From the NCBI GenBank assembly GCA_965237995.1, contig CBDEGO010000003.1, positions 124,001 to 188,000 on the forward strand: a stretch of DNA of 64,000 bases. Reading direction: 5' to 3'. How positions within the stretch are numbered: the first letter of the stretch is position 1; every line of letters begins with the position of its first letter. The position numbers and the translations under genes were made by a program. The notes under the pieces were generated by a model. That model searched no databases, was not told the DNA's origin, and was given only the letters and a program-made list of their open reading frames with translations. Positions 8,798-16,463 of the stretch are shown piece after piece. Source of the DNA: JAAELZ01 sp965237995. Lineage in GTDB: Bacteria; Pseudomonadota; Gammaproteobacteria; Arenicellales; Poriferihabitantaceae.

Positions 8798-9550
8798 TTA
8801 GAATAAAGCGGGGTTAAGCGGTGAAGCAGCAGTCAAGCCGCCGTCAACAACGTAACATTGTCCTGTGGCAAACTGTGATTGATCGGACGCTAGCCACAGT
8901 GCCATATTGGCAATATCTTCTGGCTTTCCCATACGCCCTGCTGGGTGTCGTTTTATGGCATCGTTCTGAGCGGCATCGGGGTGATCAGCTGCGGCAAAAG
9001 CGGCGTCTGCCATGCCTGTCATAATCCAGCCTGGTGAAATAGCGTTGCATCTAACGTTAGGGCCGTAGTCGACAGCGATCGAGCGAGTTAAGCCGTGTAC
9101 AAAGCTTTTAGAGGCGTTATATAGCGCTAAACCAGGATCAGCGGCATTGCCAGACACCGAGCCGATATTAATAATAGACGCACCGTTGCTCATTAACGGA
9201 ATTAACTCCCTACAACACAGGAATGTACCTTTAGCATTCACGCCCATTAGTGCATCCCAATCTTCGTCGGTGGTCTCTAACAACGTTTTCTCGATTTGAA
9301 TGCCCGCATTATTTACTAATATGTCTAGCTGGCTTAGGTCAGCTTTAACTGCACTGGCTAATTGCTTTACTTGGCTTGGCTGGGACACGTCTGCGGTCAG
9401 CCACAAGACTTCATCAGGTAAGTCTTCGGGGCGCTGTCCTCTACCGCAGCTTAGTACTTTTGCACCTTGTGCAACAAATAAATCGACCACCGCTCGACCG
9501 ATACCTTGTTTACCGCCCGTCACTAACGCAGTTTTATTGTTAAGTTGCAT
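8798..9550 (-). CDS. Short-chain dehydrogenase/reductase (quaternary-amine operon)
   Basis: 250-residue classical SDR: cofactor motif TGGKQGIG (near 11-18), NNAG, a GSVSG segment with the catalytic Ser, and YNASK active site; C-terminal VDGG. It is last in the minus-strand operon headed by the Rieske oxygenase, 13 bp after the BKACE gene. In this setting SDRs can act as 3-hydroxybutyrate dehydrogenases (handling acetoacetate from dehydrocarnitine cleavage) or as dehydrogenases of a carnitine-like alcohol. The sequence does not decide the substrate. Confidence 0.82.
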   Translation of the reverse strand: MQLNNKTALVTGGKQGIGRAVVDLFVAQGAKVLSCGRGQRPEDLPDEVLWLTADVSQPSQVKQLASAVKADLSQLDILVNNAGIQIEKTLLETTDEDWDALMGVNAKGTFLCCRELIPLMSNGASIINIGSVSGNAADPGLALYNASKSFVHGLTRSIAVDYGPNVRCNAISPGWIMTGMADAAFAAADHPDAAQNDAIKRHPAGRMGKPEDIANMALWLASDQSQFATGQCYVVDGGLTAASPLNPALF

Positions 9551-9563
9551 ACTTTAAGTTCAT

Positions 9564-10496
9564 TTAAAAATTAACGGCCGCTGCACCTTTTAACGCCAAG
9601 CGTTTTCTAGCTTCTGCGGGGGTGGCAACTTGCATACCTAGTGATTCGATAATGCCGCGAATTTTGGTGACTTGCTCGGCATTGGATTTAGCTAACTCGC
9701 CTTTTGAAATATATAAACTATCTTCCAATCCGACGCGTAAGTTGCCCCCTAAGGTGGCCGCTTGCGTTGCAAATGGCATTTGGTGGCGACCTGCTGCCAG
9801 CACCGACCACTCGTAGTCATCGCCAAATAACTTCTGCGCGATTGTATGCATATGCATCAAATTATCTGGGTCGGCACCTGCACCGCCCAAAATACCGTAA
9901 ATCATCTGTATGAAAAATGGCGGTTTGATCAAGCCCTTGTCAACAAAATAGGCTAGATTATATAAATGCCCTAAGTCGTAACATTCAAATTCAAACCGGG
10001 TTCCATGCCCTTCTCCTAGTTCTGTTAAAGCATATTCAATGGTTTTAAAGGTATTAGGGAAAATGAAGTCTTTGGTCATTTCTAGAAAATTCTTCTCCCA
10101 ATCAAACTTCCAATGCGTATATTTCTCCGCCATCGGAAAAATGCCAAAATTAAGTGACCCCATATTGAGTGACGACATTTCTGGGCTGGCATGCAGCGCC
10201 GCGGCTAAGCGTTCGTCTATAGACATGCCTAAACCTCCTCCTGTAGAAACATTGACCACGGCATCGCATTGCTCTTTAATGGCAGGCAGAAACTGCATAA
10301 AAGTTTCAGGTCGGTAGTCTGGTCGCCCGGTTTCAGGGTCTCGCGCATGTAAATGCACAATAGCAGCGCCCGCCTCTACGGCCTCTACAGCGCCTTTGGT
10401 GATCTGTTCAGGCGTAATCGGCAGGTGGTCAGACATCGTTGGGGTATGTATGCCGCCGGTTACTGCACAAGTGATAATTACATTTTTATTATTCAT
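9564..10496 (-). CDS. BKACE-family beta-keto acid cleavage enzyme (3-dehydrocarnitine cleavage candidate)
   Basis: 310-residue DUF849/BKACE protein: TIM-barrel Zn enzyme that condenses a beta-keto acid with acetyl-CoA to give acetoacetate and a new CoA ester. Family features visible are IITCAVTGGIHTPTMS at the N-terminus, HLHARDPETGRPD with the metal His pair (about 48-60), NVSTGGG, and the C-terminal VLAAGRHQMP and GGNLRVGLEDSLY blocks. In carnitine degraders the equivalent enzyme cleaves 3-dehydrocarnitine to betainyl-CoA and acetoacetate. Its place 3' of a carnitine-dehydrogenase-like gene and under a CdhR-like regulator makes that the best guess. Other BKACE substrates (beta-ketoadipate analogues, 3-keto-5-aminohexanoate) cannot be excluded. 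Confidence 0.85.
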   Translation of the reverse strand: MNNKNVIITCAVTGGIHTPTMSDHLPITPEQITKGAVEAVEAGAAIVHLHARDPETGRPDYRPETFMQFLPAIKEQCDAVVNVSTGGGLGMSIDERLAAALHASPEMSSLNMGSLNFGIFPMAEKYTHWKFDWEKNFLEMTKDFIFPNTFKTIEYALTELGEGHGTRFEFECYDLGHLYNLAYFVDKGLIKPPFFIQMIYGILGGAGADPDNLMHMHTIAQKLFGDDYEWSVLAAGRHQMPFATQAATLGGNLRVGLEDSLYISKGELAKSNAEQVTKIRGIIESLGMQVATPAEARKRLALKGAAAVNF

Positions 10497-10531
10497 TAAT
10501 TCAAATATTTAACCGCATAGTATAAAGTAAA

Positions 10532-11299
10532 CTATAGTTTCATTTGCTGCACTTGAGCGCTTAAACCGCCGTCGATTACCCACAGTTGACCAGACGCATA
10601 ACGCGCTTCATCTGAGGCCAACCAATTCACTAAATTAGCGATGTCTGTAGGCGTGCCATAAGTGCCAGTGGGGTGTACATCGCGCACGGCTTGTTTCAAT
10701 GAATCAATATCGCCTGAGCTGCCAAAAAAGCTTTGCAACATAGGCGTGTCAACATAGCCGGGGCAAATGGCATTAACACGGATGCCTTCTGGGCCATGGT
10801 CACAAGCCATTGCCTTGGTTAGCGCGTGTACCGCCCCTTTAGTCGCGCAATACGCCGCCAAGCCTGGGTCAGCAATAAACCCATCATAAGAGCCAAAATT
10901 AATCACGCTGGCGCCTGACGACGCGCGTAACAGTGGTAAGGCGTACTTTGAGGTAAGAAACAACCCCGTCACATTGATAGCGAATATACGGTTCCACTCT
11001 TCTAGCGAGGTGTCTTCAATGGTTTTTTCAATTTCAATACCCGCCGCGTTGACTAAAATATCTAATTGCCCCCACTGTTTTGCCGCGCGTTCAAACAAAC
11101 TAACAACACTAGCCTCTTGCGTGACATCTAGTTGATGATATTGAATAGGTTGGTGCGTGTCGGCTGGCAGCGTGTTTTGCTGTATATCAGCAGAAATAAC
11201 CTGAGCGCCCTCTTTCGCAAAGCGGGCGCAAATAGCTTGGCCAATGCCCCCTTCTCCCCCGGTTACCAGTGCGGTTTTACCTTTTAATATGTCAGACAT
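10532..11299 (-). CDS. Short-chain dehydrogenase/reductase, second copy in the operon
   Basis: 255-residue classical SDR with TGGEGGIG cofactor motif (about 14-21), NAAG, YCATK active site and a C-terminal VIDGGLSA. About 40% like the SDR at 8798-9550 by eye, notably sharing the AG(I)EIEKT, SNxG/SSGAS and DPGLA segments, so the two are probably paralogues within one operon. It starts 8 bp after the stop of the frameshifted dehydrogenase fragment. Likely oxidises a hydroxylated quaternary amine or 3-hydroxybutyrate; a second stereospecific carnitine dehydrogenase is conceivable. Substrate unassigned. Confidence 0.82.
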   Translation of the reverse strand: MSDILKGKTALVTGGEGGIGQAICARFAKEGAQVISADIQQNTLPADTHQPIQYHQLDVTQEASVVSLFERAAKQWGQLDILVNAAGIEIEKTIEDTSLEEWNRIFAINVTGLFLTSKYALPLLRASSGASVINFGSYDGFIADPGLAAYCATKGAVHALTKAMACDHGPEGIRVNAICPGYVDTPMLQSFFGSSGDIDSLKQAVRDVHPTGTYGTPTDIANLVNWLASDEARYASGQLWVIDGGLSAQVQQMKL

Positions 11300-11307
11300 A
11301 GTTATCG

Positions 11308-11781
11308 TTAGTTTGATGATTTAGCGCGCGCTTTTAAAAACGCTACAATCAGCGCATCACGCTCATCAGATAAAGTTTGCATATCTTTACCCGCCGTTTC
11401 TTGTGATACGCCATCGACTAAGGCTGCAATCGCGTGCTGGTCTAATTTAACGTCGCCGAGATCATCCCACCATCGATGAAAACTCTCTGCATAGCGCGCG
11501 CAAAACGCTTGCAAGCCACCCTCACCAGCACCAAGATGAAATAATTGGTGCGGCCCCATCGCCGCCCAACGCAAGCCTGGGCCTGCCCAAACGGCTTTAT
11601 CGACATCTTCAACAGTAGCAACCCCGCTTTGAACTAAATGAATGGCTTCCTTCCAAAGCGCTGCTTGCAATCGGTTTGCAACGTGTGCGGGCACTTCTTT
11701 GCGAACGCGGATGGTCACTTTGCCGACTTGTTGATAAAACTGCTCAGCACCGTCTAACACGCCGTCTTGCGTGAGATTCAT
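11308..11781 (-). CDS. C-terminal fragment of frameshifted L-carnitine dehydrogenase-like gene
   Basis: Encodes the C-terminal helical domain of a 3-hydroxyacyl-CoA-dehydrogenase-fold enzyme (RKEVPAHVANRLQAALWKEA, then GPGLRWAAMGPHQL). The N-terminal Rossmann half is in the adjacent frame at 11744-12253. Together they would form one protein of about 320 residues, the usual length of L-carnitine dehydrogenase. The frame switch lies near 11770-11782; going from the upstream frame to this one needs one base removed (or two added). This ORF happens to begin with an ATG at the switch point but has no convincing ribosome-binding site. Either a real frameshift, a sequencing error, or rarely a split enzyme. 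Confidence 0.75.
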   Translation of the reverse strand: MNLTQDGVLDGAEQFYQQVGKVTIRVRKEVPAHVANRLQAALWKEAIHLVQSGVATVEDVDKAVWAGPGLRWAAMGPHQLFHLGAGEGGLQAFCARYAESFHRWWDDLGDVKLDQHAIAALVDGVSQETAGKDMQTLSDERDALIVAFLKARAKSSN

Positions 11782-12253
11782 TGCCCAGCAATTCGACTAA
11801 GGGAATTAAATGCGGTGGGTTAAACGGATGCCCAACAATAAAACGGCTTGGGTTGCTAAACCCTTGTTGCAGTTCCTTCACCATTAAACCAGAGGCAGAA
11901 GAAGCTACGATACACTGCGCGAGTAAATGTGGTTCTATTTCAGCATACAACGCATGTTTAAGTGCTAACTGCTCTGGAATGTTTTCTTGCACAAACTCAG
12001 CGCCCGTTACCGCTTGCGAAGCCGAATGGTGAAAACTTAAGTTGGCATGTTGCAACTTCGTGGCTAAATCTAGTTCTTGCAGAGTGGGCCACGCTGAATC
12101 AACGTAATTGCTGACTTGCTTGTCAAAGCCATCTGCCACATCAAATACCCGTACTCGTAAGCCGGCGGCTAAAAACAATGCGGTCCAACTTGCGCCAATC
12201 ACTCCCGCGCCTAACACAGCAACCGACTCAACTTGGTTAAGGGTTTGGCTCAT
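11744..12253 (-). CDS. N-terminal fragment of frameshifted L-carnitine dehydrogenase-like gene
   Basis: NAD-binding half of a 3-hydroxyacyl-CoA-dehydrogenase-fold enzyme: VAVLGAGVIGASW (about 11-23), FVQENIPE, SSASG and GHPFNPPHLIPLVEL (about 139-153). After ELLGNE the frame runs into an Arg-rich tail and a stop, while the expected continuation is found one frame over at 11308-11781. It begins with an ATGA overlap (12250-12253) with the Rieske oxygenase stop, so it was built as the second gene of the operon. Family members oxidise L-carnitine to 3-dehydrocarnitine, the substrate expected for the BKACE enzyme downstream. L-gulonate dehydrogenase is an alternative family member. Confidence 0.75.
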   Translation of the reverse strand: MSQTLNQVESVAVLGAGVIGASWTALFLAAGLRVRVFDVADGFDKQVSNYVDSAWPTLQELDLATKLQHANLSFHHSASQAVTGAEFVQENIPEQLALKHALYAEIEPHLLAQCIVASSASGLMVKELQQGFSNPSRFIVGHPFNPPHLIPLVELLGNESHARRRVRRC

Positions 12254-13389
12254 GCGGCTGCCCTTTTGTATGCTTCGATAATTAAGCTATGAAAATGATG
12301 CAATGCGTGCTCACTCATGCCGCTACCTTCGTCGTCTACCATATAGCGCCCTTGTTGGTAAGCGGGTGTTTCCATGCCTTTTTGTACGCTTTCTACTAAG
12401 GCAATGTCCTCCGGTTGTAATACTTCATCGACAAACCTGATGGCCTCCATTTCTTCATCGCTTGGCGTTGCGGACTCAAAGAAAAAATCAAACACTTCTC
12501 GTGTTTCATTTTCACTAACCGGGTAAAAGCGCCATACCATAAAATTGCCAGTACCGGGATAGCGCATTAAGGTGATATTGGGCCAAAGAAACCAAACCGC
12601 GTGGTCAGTCACACTGGCATTTTCAATACTATAGGCGTTGTTATTGTCTAACTTGGCTTTAGCCATATGGCTAGAATAATGGCCATGCGTAGTGACGGTA
12701 TAGGTTTGCATATCAATCAAAGAACAAAAGTCCTTGTGCGCCACGGGGCAGTGATAACATTCTAAAAAATTATCAACGACCGTTTTCCAATTTGACTTAA
12801 TGTTGTACGTCAGCCTTTTAGCAAAGGTTAAATTGGCAATATCAGGTGCATACGCGGTAATTTCTTGCGCTAAGTTTCCGCTTATCTGACTTAAAGGTTT
12901 AGCGTCATTATCAAGGTTGGCAAAAACAAAATGGCAGAAGACTTCTAACTTTACCTTAGTGAGGCAAATACTTGATTTATCGAAGTTATCTATCAGCTCA
13001 CTGCGCCGCGCATGCATAAGCGCCCCGTCTAGTTGATAGACCCACGCATGGTAAGGGCAAGTAATAACTTGCGCTGTGCCTTCACCCTCAAGCAATTGAT
13101 GCGCTCGGTGCTTGCACACATTGTAAAACGCATTTAACTCACCCGTTTGTGTTCTAGTTACCAATATAGATTGGCCCTGCACTTGTGCAGTAACGTAGCA
13201 CCCCGGCTTGCTTAGTTTCTCTTCATGGCAAACGAACTGCCAACTTTTAGCTAATACTTGCTGTTGCTCTGCCCTATAAAAAGCCGGGTCTACATAACAG
13301 TCTTTATGCAAGGAATAAGACTTTTTCGCATTAAGGTCAAAACCGTGTAATGCCGTTTTAAGTTGCGTTGCTGACAGTGGCGTGTTCAA
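12250..13389 (-). CDS. Rieske non-heme iron oxygenase alpha subunit, CntA/YeaW type
   Basis: 379-residue oxygenase. The Rieske cluster ligands are in CKHRAH and CPYHAW (Cys-His pairs, about residues 92-114). The catalytic part carries DNFLECYHCPVAH (about 208-220), which has the mononuclear-iron histidines and the Glu that in carnitine monooxygenase CntA replaces the usual bridging Asp. The ending ESVQKGM...GSGMSEHALHHFH is also like CntA/YeaW. Members oxidise quaternary amines such as carnitine, gamma-butyrobetaine or betaines. First gene of a minus-strand operon; a reductase partner (CntB/YeaX/GbcB) is not in the window. The substrate is uncertain because the rest of the operon suggests the dehydrocarnitine route. 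Confidence 0.85.
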   Translation of the reverse strand: MNTPLSATQLKTALHGFDLNAKKSYSLHKDCYVDPAFYRAEQQQVLAKSWQFVCHEEKLSKPGCYVTAQVQGQSILVTRTQTGELNAFYNVCKHRAHQLLEGEGTAQVITCPYHAWVYQLDGALMHARRSELIDNFDKSSICLTKVKLEVFCHFVFANLDNDAKPLSQISGNLAQEITAYAPDIANLTFAKRLTYNIKSNWKTVVDNFLECYHCPVAHKDFCSLIDMQTYTVTTHGHYSSHMAKAKLDNNNAYSIENASVTDHAVWFLWPNITLMRYPGTGNFMVWRFYPVSENETREVFDFFFESATPSDEEMEAIRFVDEVLQPEDIALVESVQKGMETPAYQQGRYMVDDEGSGMSEHALHHFHSLIIEAYKRAAA

Positions 13390-13467
13390 TGTAAACCTCG
13401 GGTGTAAATTTAGGTGTTGGCGGCTGAGTGCGGTTGGTTTAATTAATGAATTGACTATATCTGCACA

Positions 13468-13488
13468 ATCATCACCCCATTTGATGAT
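13468..13488. promoter_or_regulatory. Candidate operator for the GATase-AraC regulator
   Basis: Inverted repeat ATCATCA-N7-TGATGAT in the 125-bp divergent promoter region between the Rieske oxygenase and the AraC-type regulator. Position and symmetry suggest a binding site; which regulator uses it is inference. Confidence 0.35.
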
Positions 13489-13514
13489 TTACGACAATAT
13501 AGTGATATATTTGG

Positions 13515-14555
13515 ATGATGATTGAGCAAAGCAAAGGGCTAGAGAGCTATTCGATTGGTATGCTGTTGTTGCCTGAATTTAACGCAAACGCTGCGATGGG
13601 TTTTCTAGATCCGTTTAGAGCCGCTAACTATTTGCGCAAAAATAATGCGTATAAATGGCATTTTTTATCCTTAAATGATGCACCTGTCCTTGCCAGCAAT
13701 GAATTGGCAATAACCCATACCCAAGCCATCAATTCACACGATGCTTTTGATTTAATTGTCGTTAATGCAAGTTGGGCGCCAGAGCGCTTTCAGTCTCAGC
13801 AGCTACAACGGTGGCTAAAGCGACATTCGGCTAACGGGGCCGCACTCGCCGCCATAGACACAGGTGCATTTGTGTTAGCTTATGCTGGGTTATTAAAAGG
13901 GTATAGCGCGACCGTGCATTACGAACATGCGGCGGCATTTGCAGAGTTGTTTGTAGACACTCAATTATCACCATGTTTATATACCGAAGACCGTGGTCGT
14001 TTATGTTGCGCGGGTGGCATGGCTGCGGTCGATTTTTCACTAGAGATGCTACGCTCGCACAGCGGTTTAGATTTAGCCAATGCAGTGGCGGCTTACGTAT
14101 TTAAACAGCAACACCGCGAAGGTAACGCGCTGCAAGAAAAACCTAGCGCAAACCCAATGACAGACTCCTTACCCCCTGCGTTGAGCGAGGCCATCATGTT
14201 GATGGAGCGCAACGTCGAAGAAATACTAAGTATCGAAGATATCGCCAAATATGTCGGTATTTCTCAGCGTAAAATGCAGCGCTTGTTTAAACAGCATAGT
14301 GACGTGACCCCCATTAGGTACTACGTTAATTTACGTTTAGAGCGGGCAAGAGGCTTTATAACGCAAACGCACATGACGGTCGCGCAAGTTGCCATTGCCT
14401 GCGGGTTCGGCAGTATGGAGCAGTTTTCACGCTCTTATAAAAACCACTTTAATCTATCGCCAAGCCAAGACCGCGTGGTAGGCCGTGTGCCCTTTCAGTT
14501 TAGGGCATTTAAAGGCAGTAAATCTCAAGGGAAAAGCAGTGACTTGAAGCTATAA
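13515..14555 (+). CDS. GATase1-like AraC-family regulator (CdhR/GbdR type)
   Basis: 346 residues. Residues about 14-195 form a DJ-1/PfpI-like (class I glutamine amidotransferase-like) sensor domain: GMLLLPEFN at the start, IDTGAFVLAYAGLL, and a CCAGGMAAVDF segment. Residues about 222-325 are two AraC helix-turn-helix motifs (LSIEDIAKYVGISQRKMQRL and MTVAQVAIACGFGSMEQFSR). This architecture is that of CdhR, GbdR and ArgR-type regulators of carnitine, betaine and arginine catabolism; the nucleophilic Cys position is Ala (GAFVLA), as expected of a ligand sensor. It is divergent from the quaternary-amine operon and is its likely activator. The start has no strong ribosome-binding site. Confidence 0.88.
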   Translation: MMIEQSKGLESYSIGMLLLPEFNANAAMGFLDPFRAANYLRKNNAYKWHFLSLNDAPVLASNELAITHTQAINSHDAFDLIVVNASWAPERFQSQQLQRWLKRHSANGAALAAIDTGAFVLAYAGLLKGYSATVHYEHAAAFAELFVDTQLSPCLYTEDRGRLCCAGGMAAVDFSLEMLRSHSGLDLANAVAAYVFKQQHREGNALQEKPSANPMTDSLPPALSEAIMLMERNVEEILSIEDIAKYVGISQRKMQRLFKQHSDVTPIRYYVNLRLERARGFITQTHMTVAQVAIACGFGSMEQFSRSYKNHFNLSPSQDRVVGRVPFQFRAFKGSKSQGKSSDLKL

Positions 14556-14712
14556 AGCCTTACGATTGGCTATGTATGCACACACTCCCCAGTTGTAATC
14601 TATAGCGCCGAGCGAGTGCTTTTTCACCCATTGAAACTAGATTATTAATTCATTACACTCTATAAGGAGTCTAAGCTATTCTTAAACGAAGGCATTAGGG
14701 AAATAGATTAAT

Positions 14713-15158
14713 CGCTTACGCGAAGGTCATCAAGATGACACCTTAGTGTTTGGAAGTTGGATAGTTGGATAGTTGGATATCGTTTAGACCGTAGTATTAA
14801 AGATTTAGCCCTTTGTTGGTGATCTTGAATAGCGCGGTGTTCACGTCAAAAGCCTAACGAATTATATTGATACCTCAATAGCGTCAGGTCGGTTTTTTAT
14901 GTGATGACCAGGTTGACGCAAATGGAAATTGGAAATGGAAAGAACATTGACGACAGAACACGCACCAGCAGAGCTTGAAGCCGCCCAAAAGCGAGGGCCA
15001 TTAATGGCTGCAAACGCGTGATGGCGAATTCTAAAACCAAATCAGCTAAACGACTATTGGCTGATGGTATTCCCGTCAAAGCCATGGCCAAAGACTTAGG
15101 CATATCCGCTCCAACCTTATATCGGTGGCTGCCTGCCTCACAAACAGATTACACCTAA
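14713..15158 (+). pseudogene. Decayed serine recombinase (resolvase/invertase)
   Basis: Successive pieces of a Tn3-resolvase/Pin-type recombinase can be read in order but in different frames: LREG..DDTLV near 14713-14750, RLDRSIKDLA near 14785, GDLE-stop-RGVHVKSLTNYIDTS near 14820-14870, SGRFF near 14885, ERT.../ELEAAQKRG near 14938-14997, and an intact C-terminal HTH of 45 codons from the ATG at 15021 (LLADGIPVKAMAKDLGISAP, TLYRWLPAS). Stops and frameshifts separate them, and the N-terminal catalytic serine region is missing. An 8-bp unit, GTTGGATA, is repeated in tandem at 14756-14780 inside it. The remnant marks a past mobile element or inversion module beside the SUMF1-fold gene. Confidence 0.75.
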
Positions 15159-15211
15159 ATTAATCAATAATCTGTTTCAAACTAAATTCACATTAACCTA
15201 AGGATAAAAAT

Positions 15212-16249
15212 ATGCAAAAACAGCAATCACAACTAAATACTAGAGGCCATTTTTTAGTGAGTTCGCTGACACTTAGTGCTTTGCTACTAAGTCAAGTGGC
15301 ATTAGCACACAACAAGGTCGTGGTCATTCCGCTGGCGGGCGATGACATCCCGGCTATTTCACATCCAGTTGCAGATACGTTCACCAATAGTATCGGGATG
15401 CAATTTAATACCCTGCCCGCAGGCAGTTTCACTAGGGGCAGCCCGTTAACCGAGCCGGGGCGAGGCAGTGATGAAGTAGAACACACCGTCACCTTGACCA
15501 AAGCATTCGGTATGCAAACAACGGAGGTGACTAATGCGCAGTGGAATGATGTGATTGTGGATGCGGCACCTGGTGTTAATGTTAATCCGTCTTCTAGCCA
15601 TCCGGGCGATAACACGTATCCTGTAGAACGAGTGACTTGGTATGACGCCGTTTTTTTCGCTAACCGTCTGTCTTTGAACGAAGGCTTAAGCACCTGTTAT
15701 TTATTTTCAGATGATTCGGGTACCCCCGGTAGTACCTTAAGCATCGCTACGGTGACGCAAATTGCAAACTGCACGGGCTATCGTTTGCCTACCGAGGCCG
15801 AGTGGGAGTATGCGGCGCGCGCAGGCACGACCAAGGCCTATGCCAACCCCATTGGTTTTGATGATACGGATACCGAAACAGGCGGTGGTTTTAATGGCAA
15901 CCTTAACGCAATGGGTTGGTATAGCTACAACCGCGAAATGGAAAACGGCAGTGCGGTTGCGGCTTATGCAGACGGCACCAAGCCCGTAGCGAAAAAGCAA
16001 GCCAATGCGTGGGGCTTATATGATATGCACGGCAATGTATATGAATGGAATTGGGATCGGTTTGCAGCCTATTCGGGCAGTGCAGAAACAGACCCGAGCG
16101 GCCCAGTGATAGGCTCTAGTCGCGTGATCCGCGGCGGCAACTGGAACGGCATCGCTAGTAATGCGCGTTCGGCGAGTCGCAGCGTCACTTCGCCAGGTCT
16201 TCGTTCCTTCAACCTTGGATTCCGGCTTGTTTTGCCCCAAGTTCCGTAA
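15212..16249 (+). CDS. Exported SUMF1/formylglycine-generating-enzyme-fold protein
   Basis: 345 residues with a signal peptide (hydrophobic core about 15-32, ALA-type site near 32) and an FGE-sulfatase/SUMF1 domain from about 58 to the end: FNTLPAGSFTRGS, VTLTKAFGMQTTEVTNAQW, YPVERVTWYDAVFFANRLS, YRLPTEAEWEYAARAG, NAWGLYDMHGNVYEW and the closing RVIRGGNWN...LGFRLVL. The paired cysteines of catalytic FGE near the C-terminus are absent, so it is unlikely to make formylglycine. The last 35 or so codons resemble a variable region of a diversity-generating retroelement (see findings). It follows a recombinase remnant and is convergent with a sulfatase gene. Likely an envelope or secreted ligand-binding protein. 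Confidence 0.82.
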   Translation: MQKQQSQLNTRGHFLVSSLTLSALLLSQVALAHNKVVVIPLAGDDIPAISHPVADTFTNSIGMQFNTLPAGSFTRGSPLTEPGRGSDEVEHTVTLTKAFGMQTTEVTNAQWNDVIVDAAPGVNVNPSSSHPGDNTYPVERVTWYDAVFFANRLSLNEGLSTCYLFSDDSGTPGSTLSIATVTQIANCTGYRLPTEAEWEYAARAGTTKAYANPIGFDDTDTETGGGFNGNLNAMGWYSYNREMENGSAVAAYADGTKPVAKKQANAWGLYDMHGNVYEWNWDRFAAYSGSAETDPSGPVIGSSRVIRGGNWNGIASNARSASRSVTSPGLRSFNLGFRLVLPQVP

Positions 16250-16463
16250 GTCAGCGGGTAGGTAGCGTAGCATCAGCTCAGGCAAGCGCAGCGGCGGGAC
16301 GCCGTGAAGTGGCCTGTGCTTATGCGCCTTAGATAAACGAATTCGGCCAGCACTACACAGCGATTTATTGTGCTGGCAAACTAAACTACGCAACCGGCCA
16401 GAGTTCCGTTTCCTGTCTTGCCCCTAGATGATCAATTCACTTCACTTAAAATAGTGTAACTCG

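Noticed and set aside
16250..16330. Hairpin CGGCG-GGA-CGCCG downstream of the SUMF1-fold gene as a DGR hairpin
   Set aside because: Stem of only 5 bp and too far from the end of the putative variable region to support a DGR initiation structure.
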